DNA of 64,000 bases from Pegea sp. RAD2-039 (lineage: Eukaryota; Chordata; Thaliacea; Salpida; Salpidae): assembly GCA_034620365.1 (NCBI GenBank), contig JAQGEQ010000243.1, positions 1 to 64,000 of the forward strand, written 5' to 3'. Both the position numbers and the translations under genes were made by a program. Positions within the stretch are counted from its first letter, which is position 1. Each line of letters starts with the position of its first letter. The notes under the pieces were generated by a model. That model was not told the origin of the DNA, ran no database searches, and saw only the letters and a list, made by a program, of their open reading frames with translations. This document shows positions 50,050-62,219 of the stretch, one piece after another.

Positions 50050-51215
50050 TATAAAAAACTCTTTATTATTATATTAAAACAATTCAACTTCTGCTTCAAC
50101 AAAACGTATCTGAATTTAAGAAGATCAGACGATGCTTATAACTATCGTATTCAATATTAAGTTTCCTACATACTAATCTCATAAATGTGGCCTGAACAGA
50201 CTCGATTTTTTTTATATCTTTAACTTGATATGGCATCCATGCACTAACATTGTATTCAAGAATTGGACGTACATACAATTTGAAAAGATTGATAAAGAAG
50301 TATGGATCCTTAGAATTAAAGGTCCTTATAATAAGGTAGACAAAGTTGATTGATTTTGCAAAGATTTTGGAAACATGAATGTGCCATTTGAAGTCAGATG
50401 ATAGGGTGATGCCAAGGCTGGGAATAATAAATCCATTGATGGAATATTGGTTTAAGGAATTTGCAGCTGGTTTATGGGAGGAAGTTATAAGTTCTGACTT
50501 TGTGGGCTAGATTCTGAGCTGCCAGTTCATAGATCCTTAATGTCATCTGCCTTTACAAACTCACTGACATCATCTACTTTTACTAATCTTCTGATGAGGT
50601 CTTATATCAGAGAGATGTTAAATAGTGCAATAAAGAGGAAGTAGTTTTTCTTAAAAAGATAGTAGGAATCTGATCAGGGTTTTTAGGAAACTGATGATTT
50701 TAAAGAAGATATCGCTTTAGTTACCAGATCGACCGTTATGTCAAGATTTATCATTTCAGATACATTTGTAAGAACGTCGGAATAGAAGGAGTATTGCCAT
50801 TATTTGTTATAAAAACGCTATTAAATTGATTGTTTAACAAAGCTTTATTTTCCAGTTCCATCACAGGCTGGTTGTTGTTATCATCAAGTAAGGGAAGTAT
50901 TTTAGATCTCACCTTAAACTTGTAATTTATGAAACCAAAAAGAGGGTGGTAGGTAGGTATATATAAAACAAGAAAACTTCGACTTTGAGAAATGAAAATC
51001 GAAAGCGATAATCTTGGACAATTAGTGACATAAATCTGAATTGTAGAGATCATTGGTGCAAGCGATTTTTTGTAAATTACACAAACACCGCCGCCTTTAT
51101 CATACAGTCTGTCACAATGCAAAACATATAAAAGATTACCGTCAACCAAAAAAAATCCGGGTACAACGGTTTGTGAATTGATATCTTGGGTTGGAAGGAT
51201 AGTATTCACAACTGT
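50050..51215 (-). mobile_element. Non-LTR retrotransposon (LINE) remnant
   Basis: On the minus strand, 51209-50751 begins with an apurinic-type endonuclease segment (DRLYDKGGGVCVIYKKSL) and runs directly into the reverse-transcriptase leader (LENKALLNNQFNSVFI), so the part between was deleted. Further on, with stops and shifts, come LGITLSSDFKWHIHVSKIF, LYVRPILEYNVSAWMPYQ and IKKIESVQATFMRLVCRKL, typical of the RT C-terminal part in CR1/Jockey-like LINEs. A full element would be several kb; only about 1.2 kb remains. No target-site duplication or tail was identified. Confidence 0.85.
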
Positions 51216-52322
51216 GAAAGAATGTGAAAAATATATATTTTTGAACGTAAGGTCTTGCCACTTTTATTTGGATCCACTATAGTTTTTGCTTTCATAAAAG
51301 ATTTTTAGTGTCAACAACTCAAATAATTCGAATCGATTTTTTATCCAGATAGAATAATTTATCACAAGTAATATACAAATTACTTACTAAAAATAATTCC
51401 ATCATATCTTATAAGCTCTATTCAATAAAATATAACTTTATTCAAATAGAATGTTTCGATGATAAAATACAAGTATGATTATACAAACTGCTTTCTTAAT
51501 GGTTAAAAATACGAAACAAATATTTTAGAAAAACTTCAGACTAGGACCAACCACTTTTTTAGATGATATTTTTGAAGTTTCTTTGTGTCTAGTTTAATGA
51601 ATAGTTACTTCTAGTTTACTTTAATTTTTATTCAAGGATTTTTTATAAAAAACTGCAAAGATTATCTGAAAATAGATGATGTCTTTGAATGCAAAAGTCA
51701 AACTATATCTATTTATGCTTATTTAGCTACTCAAATCACCGGAAATTATGAAGACTAAATAAAGTACTTTAATGAATATATTAAACATGAGTACTTCAAT
51801 ACGTCTCACTTGAAAATGTAAATCTAGTCAGTACATAAAATCGTGTTCGAAAAACCTGTTGGTTAATATTTACTTTTTTACAAATATTTTTTTAATCTTA
51901 AACTTTTTAATTTACAACATCTAATTAATAAGTTAGTTTTTTAGAAAGATAAATTGACCAATTATCAGTGTGTCTTGATTCAGGTCTCATTTACTAAGTT
52001 ATATAGAGGTGTGTATATAATTTTCAAAAGTTATACAAAATGCTATGCTTTGAATCTTCACAAATATTTTTACTAAAACTCAAACTGATAAAAATTAAGA
52101 TTTACTTTTTGTAAACTAACCACTGTTTGTTTTGTAACCACAATTAAACAATTACAATGAAAATTGTTATCAGCAGCCAAAAGTTTCAGAAAGTTTACAC
52201 AGCTCATAATAAATAATATTCAAAATAAAAATACAACAAATCAAAGATGAAAATTGAGCAGCTTCATGCTTCACAAGTTTGAGCTTTCAAGCATAAACTA
52301 AAGTAAAGATGTAAGGAATTAT
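51216..52322. other. Intergenic, no gene seen
   Basis: AT-rich spacer between the LINE remnant and the 3' end of Aven. No coding or repeat signal seen. Confidence 0.5.
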
Positions 52323-55300
52323 TCAAATAATTGAATTCAGCCAATCTTCAAGATTATCAACTTCTGCTTGATTATCATCTTTAACTGGTGACAAAAATAT
52401 TTTAATTAATTGCTAAACAAACTCACAAGAAAAATTTATTGCTTGGTTATAATTAATACTACTTTTATTAGTCAATATTTTGTCTCATAATTATTTGTGA
52501 AAATTATAATAATTAGTCTTTCTAAACATCTTGATTTAAAATCATACCGTGATCCAAATCAGTAAGGAACTCATCAACATCAGTTTCATCATTTGTATCT
52601 TTCTTAATATTTATTGATTTGGATTCATCTAGTTTTATTGATGTAATCTCAGTATTCACATCTATTGTTTCGTTTGCTTCTGTATATTCTTTCTTTGATT
52701 CTTTTATTTCCATTGTTATATCTACTTTACTTGTTTCACAATTAGTCTGGATCTTGGATTCATTTGAGGCTTTTACTGCATTAGTTTCAGCTTTGTTTAC
52801 ATCTTTTAGTGGCTTTGGGCAGCTTTTTGTATCTTCAGCAGTTTTTACGGGTTTAATAAAATCGATTTTTGAATAATCGAATAGAATATTTTGGTCAAAT
52901 GAAATGTCTGATATTTGTTCAGTGAATTTGACTTCCTTCTCTTCATCAATAAATTTCAATAAACTTGCCTGAAAAACATTTATTCTAAATTAATTAATGA
53001 TATTTTATTAATAAAAAAGCTGTATTGTAGAAACAGAGCTGAAAAATTTGTGGTTTCTTCATCACTTACATCAATTTCATGTCTTTTCACATCAAATCTT
53101 TCACAAAATCCAATGTTTTGCATCACAGAAGAAATCTCATCACAGTCGATTGCATACAACTGATCAAAATCCTAAACATAAAAGACATTTACAAAACCAT
53201 CAGCAAAGATTTATCACCATCAGCACCTACTTTGTAGTGTTCCCATTCCTTTTCGATTTCAAGAACTAGATTTGAAGATGCATCCGCTACAACACAAAAA
53301 TATTTTCAATAAAAACATAATTTCGACAATATCATTTATTTGTGTGAAATGTAGAAAAAGCTAGATCAGCTCTAAATCTACAAATGAAAACTTACAAAAG
53401 TATAAGTGAAAAGAGAAAACTTTTGTAATAGTTAAAGTTAAGGTAGATTCTTACGGATTTTTGGTGGTTTGTAAACAGTAAATTGAAAGACTACATGCGC
53501 TCATATTAGACATTAAAATAACACTCTCGACTTCGAAAGATTAATATCAGCAGAAAATGTTTAAAAAATTAATTTTAGTAAATGTATTTAAAGTGATTTT
53601 ACTTAACCTTGTGCTTACAAGGACCTGAAATCTTTATTTAACTTTGAGTTTTTTTGAGGAACCCTTGAAACGATTTGGAAAGATCTTATCATAAGCTGAA
53701 AACACTCTTACCATTAAGAGAATATGAAAGAAAATATTCAATAAAAAAATTGTTGATTGAAAGAAATAAATAACTTTTGAATTTTAAAGAAAATGTTGAT
53801 TGAAAAGAAATTGAAGTGATGCGGAAAAAATTACTAAAAACGTAAATTTAATGAATTATGATGAAAGAATTCAAACAAAACTCCACCTCAATACCTCAAT
53901 AACTCTAAGAAACAGTTCTAGCAATTATTTTTCCCTTATCACCACTATTGGAAGCAATTAATCTCGTGAATCTACCTCTGAACCTTTTTATGAAATGTTT
54001 CTTGAGTCATTTTTGCTTATTGTGTCGCAAAGGACTTCTTAGATTTTCTGTACTATCATGAGTTGCAGCGCGCTTTCATCTTTAAGATGAAGATCATACA
54101 ACAGTCCAAGAGGTTCAGGTCCGGCGTTGAAGCAGACCACAACTCTTTTCTTCAAGGAAAGTGATGCTTACACCAAAACTCTGTGTTTTGTTCGTTGGAT
54201 ACGAGGAATGTTGAAAAGTCCTTAAATTGCTTCATCATCTCGACTAGTCGGCAATTTTGCTTCAATTTAAGGATCTTCTCTGATTAGAAGGAAAGAAGAT
54301 CTCCAACTCTCAGCTCAAATCATCACTAAAACATACTTTTGGCGACAGAAAACAGACTTTACTTTTCCGAAATTGTGTTATTCTGGAAATGAAATTTGTC
54401 TTAAAAATGAACATTTTTTCATCCAAAAAAAACAAATCAGCAGCCTTCATTCTGTAAACAAATCTTTGATCTGTTAGAAGCCTCTTCTGTGTCTACAAGT
54501 CCGTGAGCTGGTGTCTATTGGTCATTTTGATGGGACAAGTAATAGTTTTCTTGGACTTTTTTGTATAAACTCTTACTAATCTTTCTCACTTTTTAGCAAC
54601 TATCTAATGTGTTGATTTTGGTGAGAGTTAATGCAGTGTGAGGCATCTACACCAGTGGTGATCACCTGTTATCTCTTCTTGGTGGTATTTAACATCGATC
54701 CAAACAAGTCAATTTTGTTGCCGTTCACTGAATTTGACTTTTTGTAGCTAAATAATTTCCTGACGTTACCCCATTTTTACAAAAAAAAAATAAATTTATG
54801 GAAATTTATATTAAGAACATTAAAGTTTATGATTCTAAGAAAGGAATGAGATATAAATGTATAAATTTAGTAAATAAATAACATCTTTAATTTAAAAAGT
54901 AAAATTTGGTTGAAGAACTTTTTTGTATTTTGTTAATAAAAGATAGTTGGAAGAATTGTTTTATAGCAAGTATCACAACAACAACTGAGAGATATTTCTG
55001 GGGTAGAATAATCCTGAAAACACCACTTGGCTAAATCTCAGTAAAATATTGAAAAGAACTTACTAGCAGATGCGAGAACAACTTCATAAGATTCACCGAT
55101 CACTTCATCATCAAATTCTTTATCATATTTGTCCCAATTACTAACCAATGTTCTCTATAAACACAAAAATAACATCAACTAATCAACAAACGTACAATGG
55201 GTGAATAAGAACTAACAAGAAACAATAATTACTTCCTCTGTATACATTTTAGTAGTGTTTATTTCCTACCAGTTGGCCAACAAGTTTTACAAATTGTTAT

Positions 55301-55648
55301 TTTTATGATTTATGTGAAATTCTACACTATTACCAAACAAATCTACAAATCAAAGGTTTTAAAATATTTAATAATTGTTCTAATAAAATATATCTACTTG
55401 CATATTCAAGTTAAAGTAATTTTTATTATCAAATAATCTTACTACCTTCTTGAAGCTACCAGTGTCAAGGTCATCATCATTATTAGCTTGTGGTTTAGAT
55501 TCAACTTTCTTAGAATCTTTATTTTTAGATTCTAAAGAATTGAAATTCACACAATAATTACAAGTGGAAATATTTGAAGAAGTATTTCACCTTTCTGACT
55601 CTTTTTGTAAGCAAAACTCTTTTTTGCTTTATGCTTATCTGGTTTCAT
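52323..55648 (-). CDS. AVEN: Aven, cell-death regulator homologue
   Basis: Aven is known in vertebrates as an apoptosis inhibitor (binding Bcl-xL and Apaf-1) and an ATM activator. Exons in order: 55591-55648, 55443-55531, 55064-55154, 53231-53286, 53070-53171, 52548-52968, 52323-52384; 292 residues (human 362). Landmarks shared with human Aven, in the same order: a basic N-terminus (MKPDKHKAKKSFAYKK), TLVSNWDKYDKEF (human KIVSNWDRYQDIE), LEIEKEWEHYK (human FAEEKEWDSE), an acidic, Lys/Thr-rich disordered middle (421-bp exon), DVDEFLTDLDH (human EEELDLLLNLD), and the C-terminal EVDNLEDWLNSII (human EEELEDWLDSMIS). The Gly/Arg-rich RGG N-terminus of mammalian Aven is missing. The exon 2 donor could be three bases earlier (dropping one Val). 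Intron 3 hosts a transposon fossil. Identity rests on short conserved islands, hence not full confidence. Confidence 0.87.
53890..54640 (-). mobile_element. Tc1/mariner-superfamily DNA transposon, degraded transposase
   Basis: In Aven intron 3, same strand as the gene. Translated pieces in shifting frames include FFLDEKMFIFKTNF (first catalytic Asp region, family S-D-E-K), STPDLNLLDCCMIFILKMK (family SPDLNPLDY, third catalytic Asp region) and, downstream, DSTENLRSPL and FRGRFTRLIAS, which match the C-terminus of mariner-like transposases. Several stops and shifts are present and no terminal inverted repeats were found, so it is long dead. The less AT-rich composition also marks it off from the intron. 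Confidence 0.75.
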
Positions 55649-56574
55649 TTTCACAAAACACTTAAAAAATGTCTAAACACAAGAAAGTTAAGTAAAGTTA
55701 AAACCATAAAATGTAGAATTAAACCCCTTGATATTAAATTATTAATATTGGTTTATATAACCACTCTCGCCAGTAAAGTTAACACCAAAACAAGACAAAT
55801 CGTTGAAAAACACTTCTATATAACCAAGTTTGTGCAGCTTTAGATTGTTAAAATGGCAATAAATGTTGTGTCCATGAATATTAACAAGGGAATGCAAATT
55901 GTACACCCATAAGTTTTTAAAAAACTGTTTAGATTTGAAAACCAATGATAAGTTGTTTTCAGAGGGGCAAGTAGTGATATAAAGATATACAAACTTTCAA
56001 TTAAATAGAAAAGGTTAACTACAAAACAAATCTAGTTAGTTCAATCATGGCTTAATAATATAAAATATTTAGATGAAAACTGTCATCGAAATATTAATTT
56101 TAAAATGTAAAAAACTAAAAATAACATAAGATCTACTTTTTAGTTGATTATGTGAATTATTAGCTTGCTTTGAAGAAATAGGATTATAACAGTGCTAGTC
56201 ATAACTAGAATGTATCGTTAGTTATATACTTTACATATATTTACAAAAATTATCTTTACTTTTGTTAAAGTTTCAATTAAATAACTTAAAGATGTTAAAA
56301 GTTCATGAAAACGTTGATATAAATAAAAGCAATCTCAACTTTATGAGCTTTAAATGGAATGTTGTGAACAATTATAAAAATCTAAAAGATTTGTTAGCAG
56401 TTTCCTATTTCATCGACAGATTATTTGTGAAAATTTCAAAAGAATTGATATAAATAACTGGAAAAGTAATTCAATAAATACAGTTGAGATGTTAGAAGTT
56501 TGTAAAAAGTAAATCTGTAAAAAATTGTTAAAAATAAGTTTCTTATAAGCATTTGTCACTTTGATTGAAATCAT
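55649..56574. other. Intergenic spacer between Aven (5' side) and SLC38A10 (3' side)
   Basis: 926 bp holding the presumed Aven promoter and the SLC38A10 3' UTR. Small open frames here have no resemblance to any family. Confidence 0.5.
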
Positions 56575-59132
56575 TTAATGTTTTTCTTCTTTAACAATTG
56601 TCTTCGTTTTATTACTTTTCACATCAACTTCTTTGACCAGGGGCACAAGTCCATCTTTTTCTGGTTTGATTTTAATCTTTGTTTCATTTAGTGGTTTAAT
56701 TTGACGTTTTATTATCGGTTTCTGGTCGGTAAGAGGAATTTTGTTTTCAATCTAAATATAAAAAATATATTAATAATTTTTAAATGAAATTTTAATATGG
56801 CTTCAGGCATACAATTTTTTTTAATTTGCAGAAGTTTGTAAATTAATTGTTAGAATATAAAAGAAAAGATAAAAAATGAAAACGTACCTTTTTCTCATTT
56901 GATTGTTTTTGGGGTTCAGTTATCAGGGGTTTTTCAACTAATTTTTTTGCTTCAACCTTAAAAATAAAAATTGGTTTAAAATTTGAAAATATAATTTGTT
57001 GGAGCTTTGTGTTGCAAATAAGAAAATTAAAACCTACTTAAAAACCTAATTAAAATTTACTTCTTACTGTTTCCTAAACTCACAAAACAATAAAATAAAA
57101 TACTAAATAAAGTAAAAGAATTAAGTAAATAAATCAAATTAATAAAATCAATAGTTAGTTTACATAAGGCCATTTATTTCAGTACAGAAATGTTAAAAAA
57201 ATAAAATATGAAACTAACCTTTTTATCCTGACTTACAATAGTATCATTTTTATGTATAACATAAGGTTTCTTTACATCAGATACAACAGAATTATTTTTG
57301 AGAAGAGGTGGGAGTCGTGTGACTTCTTCAGGTTGTGATTTTGATTCTAAAACTTTTAATAACTTTCTCTGTTGTTCCAATAAATCAGATTGAACTTTGT
57401 TTGATTCTTTAAGTTTTTTTAGTAATTTAGCCTGATTAGCAGCAGCTTGTTCTTCATCAGCCTTTTTTGCAGGATCAACTTTGACACCAACAACTTCTTC
57501 AACTTCTTGAAATGGTTTCTTTTGAACAATTTCATCTGAAACAATTTTGCCTTGGTTTTTTTCATGTGTTATAATTACTTCTTCTTTTTTTATATCTGAT
57601 TCTTTATCTTTTAGTTTATCTTCAACTTTTTTTAAATCGTTTTCTTTATTGTTTATAATTAACTCTCCTTTTTTAGCAACCAGTTTTTCAACAGATTCTA
57701 TTTGATTAGGTATAATATTTTTGTTTGGCACAGCTGGTTTTTTCTTGGCATCATCAACACTTTCACTATCATCATGCTCAAAGCTAATTGCTGGAGGTTC
57801 AGGGTTAGCGGGTTCATGCCTATGAACATTTTCAACTTTTATAAATTTCTCATCATTTACAGCTTCAGGAAAAACTTTTTCAACAATATTCGGTATAATA
57901 ACAGGGTTAGGGTTATCAGGAAAAACTGATTCTACTTTTGCAACTTCTTCAACAGCAGGGTATACATTGGAATATGTACAAACTACAAATAAAAGACAAC
58001 CAATACCCAAAACAAATTTAGGTACTTTATGATTAGTTGTATAATCAGATTTCATGAAAATAATTGCAGGCATAATAAAACAGATTAATGAACCCATTGT
58101 AGCTCCAGTTAATCCAAGTATAGTTTCAACATTTGGAATTAAAATCGCTACAATCATTGTAAGAGACACAATTCCAAAAGTTAGAAATTTGAATGTAAAA
58201 GGTTCAATGTAAGTTTTGGGTGCAAGTCCATCAGAATAACTTTGTCTAAAAAACAATGTATGAATACTTTGACGACAGGGGAAAATCATCAAAGGAAACC
58301 CAACAACAACTGAGGTTGCAAAACCCATTTTTATAAATACTAAAAGAGTTGTAGATGGGAAATTTTTGAGGACATTACCTTCGACTTGGCTTGAAAAAGT
58401 TGTATAACCAAAAATAGCAACCAAAGAATAAACAAAAGTAACAATTTTTAATGAGCTTTTGACAATATAATCCATTTTAGGGATAGAAGGGTCATCTAAA
58501 GAATCATAAACTACAAAAAGTTGACAATGACAAGCATAAGCAAGACTGAAGATAGGGAGACATTGAAAAACACCAGATGGTTGAAAAAATGCTATATTTT
58601 CAATCCATTTTAATGAAAGTAAGCCATTATTTACTGAAGTAAAAAACATAACACATACAAAAATAAAATAGAATATCAAAGAAAAATATCCAATAAACCC
58701 TAAAGCTGCAAGACTTTTCATAAGACCCAGTGGTAGAGCTACACAAATTCCACAAAATATAATCACATAAGTTCGTAGTAAGTCATGGTCAACATCCACA
58801 AATGTTGATACAATTTCAGTTGCTAGATCTCCAATAATAACATAAAAGGCTACACAAGTTCCTAACATCAAACCAATCATACTCAATTCAACAGCAAATT
58901 TACCAGATGGTCCGATAGTAGATGCAGCAAGATATTCATAGGTTCTTCGACGTTTGGTAACAGCTGATGTTAGCAACATACTACAAGATATATAAGTTAA
59001 CCAACAAGATGATAAAAGTATGACAAGTCCAAGAAGCAAACCACATTTTTTCATACAATATGGCATTGCTAAAACACTTACACCAATGATACTATTAACT
59101 AAGTTAGCAATGTAAGGAGTGTTACTATTCAT
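56575..59132 (-). CDS. SLC38A10: SLC38A10-like neutral amino acid transporter with long charged tail
   Basis: Amino acid/auxin permease-family transporter (APC superfamily). Vertebrate SLC38A10 moves glutamine, glutamate and aspartate and is mostly intracellular. Exons: 57219-59132, 56888-56956, 56575-56751; 719 residues. About 11 membrane segments lie in residues 7-391 (roughly 7-26, 32-54, 80-100, 120-138, 140-163, 188-208, 227-243, 264-285, 315-334, 341-360, 373-391). The first carries the family's unwound-helix region NLVNSIIGVSVLAMPYCMKK. Other landmarks are RRRTYEYLA and FACHCQ-like FSLAYACHCQLFVVYDSL. Residues 394-719 form a Lys/Glu/Val-rich cytosolic tail with predicted coiled-coil character near QAKLLKKLKESNKVQSDLLE, split over three exons. 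A long hydrophilic tail is what separates SLC38A10 from other SLC38 members. The whole membrane domain sits in one exon, unlike the intron-rich neighbours. Confidence 0.92.
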
Positions 59133-62100
59133 TTTTGATATATAGTTTCAAGAATAAAATTATTCCATAAATATTTATCTGTAAAAATATCAACAATTAT
59201 CTTAAGTGTTTAAAAAAAAAACTTTAATATATTATTAATGACAATAATTTGAAGTTTAATTTTAGTCACATAAAGCTATTCAACAAAATTTGCTTTAAGA
59301 AAACTCAAGTTCATTAAAAATTAAATAAAATTTTTAAATAACTTCTTTTAAAATGTTGAATCATAAATTATAAATAAAAGTACTAGGTTATATATTGAAT
59401 AAGTATGCATTCTAATATTAAACATGAAATAAAAATTTAAATAGTTAATAACATCTTATCACTAACTTAATTTTATTATTACTATATTATTATTACTATA
59501 TATTATTTTGTCTAAATTAAAATCCTTTATTATATACTTGAATAATTTATATTAAGTTTTGAAATGCAGCAATTTCAAAAATTTAATTTATAATTTGATA
59601 TAACAATTAACTATAAATTATCTATAGTTATATTCAATGTATTATATCATAAAGTATTTTTCATAAAAACTTTTTCAACTAATTAATTAATTTATTTGAA
59701 TATTTTTAAATTTAGTAGATATAAAAGTAGTTGAAACTATAAAATAAAAATTAATAAAACAATAACATGATTTACTTAAAACGATTAAAAGCTTTTTATT
59801 TACTAACTAACATTCATCAGTACAGACTATTTAATGATTCTATAATATTAAGTTAAGATATTATAAAAATAATTCATTAACATAAATAAATTTTTTATAA
59901 TTTAAAAACTTAAGTATACTTTTATAAAAACAGTTTTTTATTGGAGCTTTGTAACAATTTTTTAATAAAATTATTCTAAAAACCATTTAAATAAAGGTAT
60001 AACGAACCTTTTAAAATATTAATGATAGGTTATTATATATTTGTTTTATATTTTAACTATATATTTTAATTAAAATTAATGCTAAAAGATTTAAATAAAA
60101 TATTCAGATAAATTTATAACTAACAAATTTTACTTAATATCAATATGCTTAAATTATATATTCAATGTAAAACATCAGACAAATTATTGTTTACAAACTA
60201 AAAAAAACAGCCTATTATCAATTTAAAAAGATTAATGACTAGTAAAAATATAATTTTTTAGCTATCTATTTAACCAACAATATGATGTACCTACATTTCT
60301 TAAAAAATATGAATCTTTTCTCAAAATTAGGAAAAGTTTGTCAACATCAAATGTTTTAATTAAGAAAATTATTTTAGTTTGAAAAAAGAATAAAAAAAGT
60401 TTAAACAATATAATAAAACATTATAATTACAAACAAGCTTCTACATTGAATAATTTTCACCAAAAACCATAAGTAAAAAATTTCCACAACCTTACTACAA
60501 AAAATTTGAACATAATTAAATACATAAACGGAATAACACTAATATGCACATGTTTAATCATTCTATGAAAAAGTTTTAACAATAGCCACGAATAAGGGAA
60601 ATCCCCAAAATAACTAATACTGTAAAAATTGACCGTTTATTTAAAATTAACTGAATGCAAATTTTCCTTCATTGAAATTTTGAAATGAAATAAACTCACT
60701 GTTTATTCTTATGAAAGCCTTATTTTGTTAGTTTTGTAACTCAAAAATGTTTTATAGTAACTCTGCGTCATTGCTAAAATATTCGAAAATCATATATTGC
60801 GTGTCTGTTTTTACTAAGTAATACAAATTATTAAAAATTTCTGGAAAATATCTATAAACTATTTTATTAGTTTACAACTCAATTTCAAACACAAATTAAA
60901 ATTGATTTTCTGCTGGTAACACACAAAAGTTAAAGTTTTTACAAAACCTACCAAGTAAATGAAATTATAACAGGCTTTCAGTAATCCCTTTCAGGTGCCT
61001 ATTCTGGACAAAAGCTGCAAACTAAAAGTAGGAATCCTGAAAAAACTAGAAAAGAGTTTTTAGTGAATCAATTGATTATATTTCAAGCTCCAGACTGCTT
61101 GAGAAAACCTCGATAGTGGCATTCACCAAATTTATCAACAATTAATATTACCAAAAAGATTGCAAACTTTTAAATATGTTAGATGTATTTATAATCTACA
61201 GTCACTGTATGTTACAATTTCCAAGTAAAAAATTGAAACTAATCACAAAATAGAAATTAAATGTACAACTAAAATATTCTATCAATTCATACCTTTACCT
61301 GTACAATCAGTGCACATACAACGATTTTATCAAAATTAATGCTAATTTTTGACAGGCTTATTAAAATTTATAAAGCATAAGAAACATTTTTTCTTCTTTC
61401 GTTTAAAATTTTAAGTTTCCTTTTTGTTTACAATCTGCAAGATTTGTTTACATTGCTGCTAGTTATTGTTGTTTATTGTAAGTTTTGCATTTATATAAAA
61501 TGTGGTTATATTTTGATTTTATCAAAAAATAATATCAAAAAGTAAGTTCGTTTGAGTAGACTAACCACTTAAAAAAAATTTTTCTAAAATTGTTGACTAA
61601 AATTTGTTGCTTTATATGTAAATAGCTTATTCACTAATATGTATTTGGTATGTATACTGTAGATCTACAATAATCGCTACTACAATGATACTAGTACCCA
61701 TTCTGATCACCTTGAAACAACTTGAAATAGCTACATTTTATAATAATTGTTTTATAGGTTATCTCTTTTAAATTATCAAACTAAAAATTTGGAAACTTTT
61801 GATCTAATTTGTTTATTTTCATTCTAAGGAAATAACTTTATCAAAACGAGGCCATGTGTTGAATAGATAAATAAAAACATAATACAAAAAAACACAGACA
61901 CAAATTATCAGTTTAAATAATGAAACTTGTTAAGCTTTCTGATTAGCATATTTTTTATAAGCTAAAAACAACCAGGAAGGTGTTCTAGTCTGATTATAAA
62001 ACGAATTCAATTTACAAATTTGCTTCAATCAACTAACTGAATTAACATGGTCAGAAATAATAAAATATGAGATACAACAACTTTAATAAAATTCCATTCA

Positions 62101-62219
62101 TCTTTGCATAATTTTATTAATATAGAATTTATTTCAAAACATGACAGGCTAAAACTTGTTAAAGGTTAATTATTAAATAAAAAGAACTGGCTAGTAGTAA
62201 TCAAAATGAAGAAAATAAA
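59133..62219. other. Intergenic, extremely AT-rich, no gene seen
   Basis: Presumed SLC38A10 promoter on one side. On the other is the 3' UTR of the GPI-protein gene, with AATAAA on minus at 62113-62118, about 100 bp past its stop. No exon, repeat family or RNA gene recognised. Confidence 0.55.

Noticed and set aside
50751-51209. A host gene of 152 residues
   Set aside because: The translation is a LINE endonuclease start fused to a reverse-transcriptase leader, next to broken RT sequence on the same strand.
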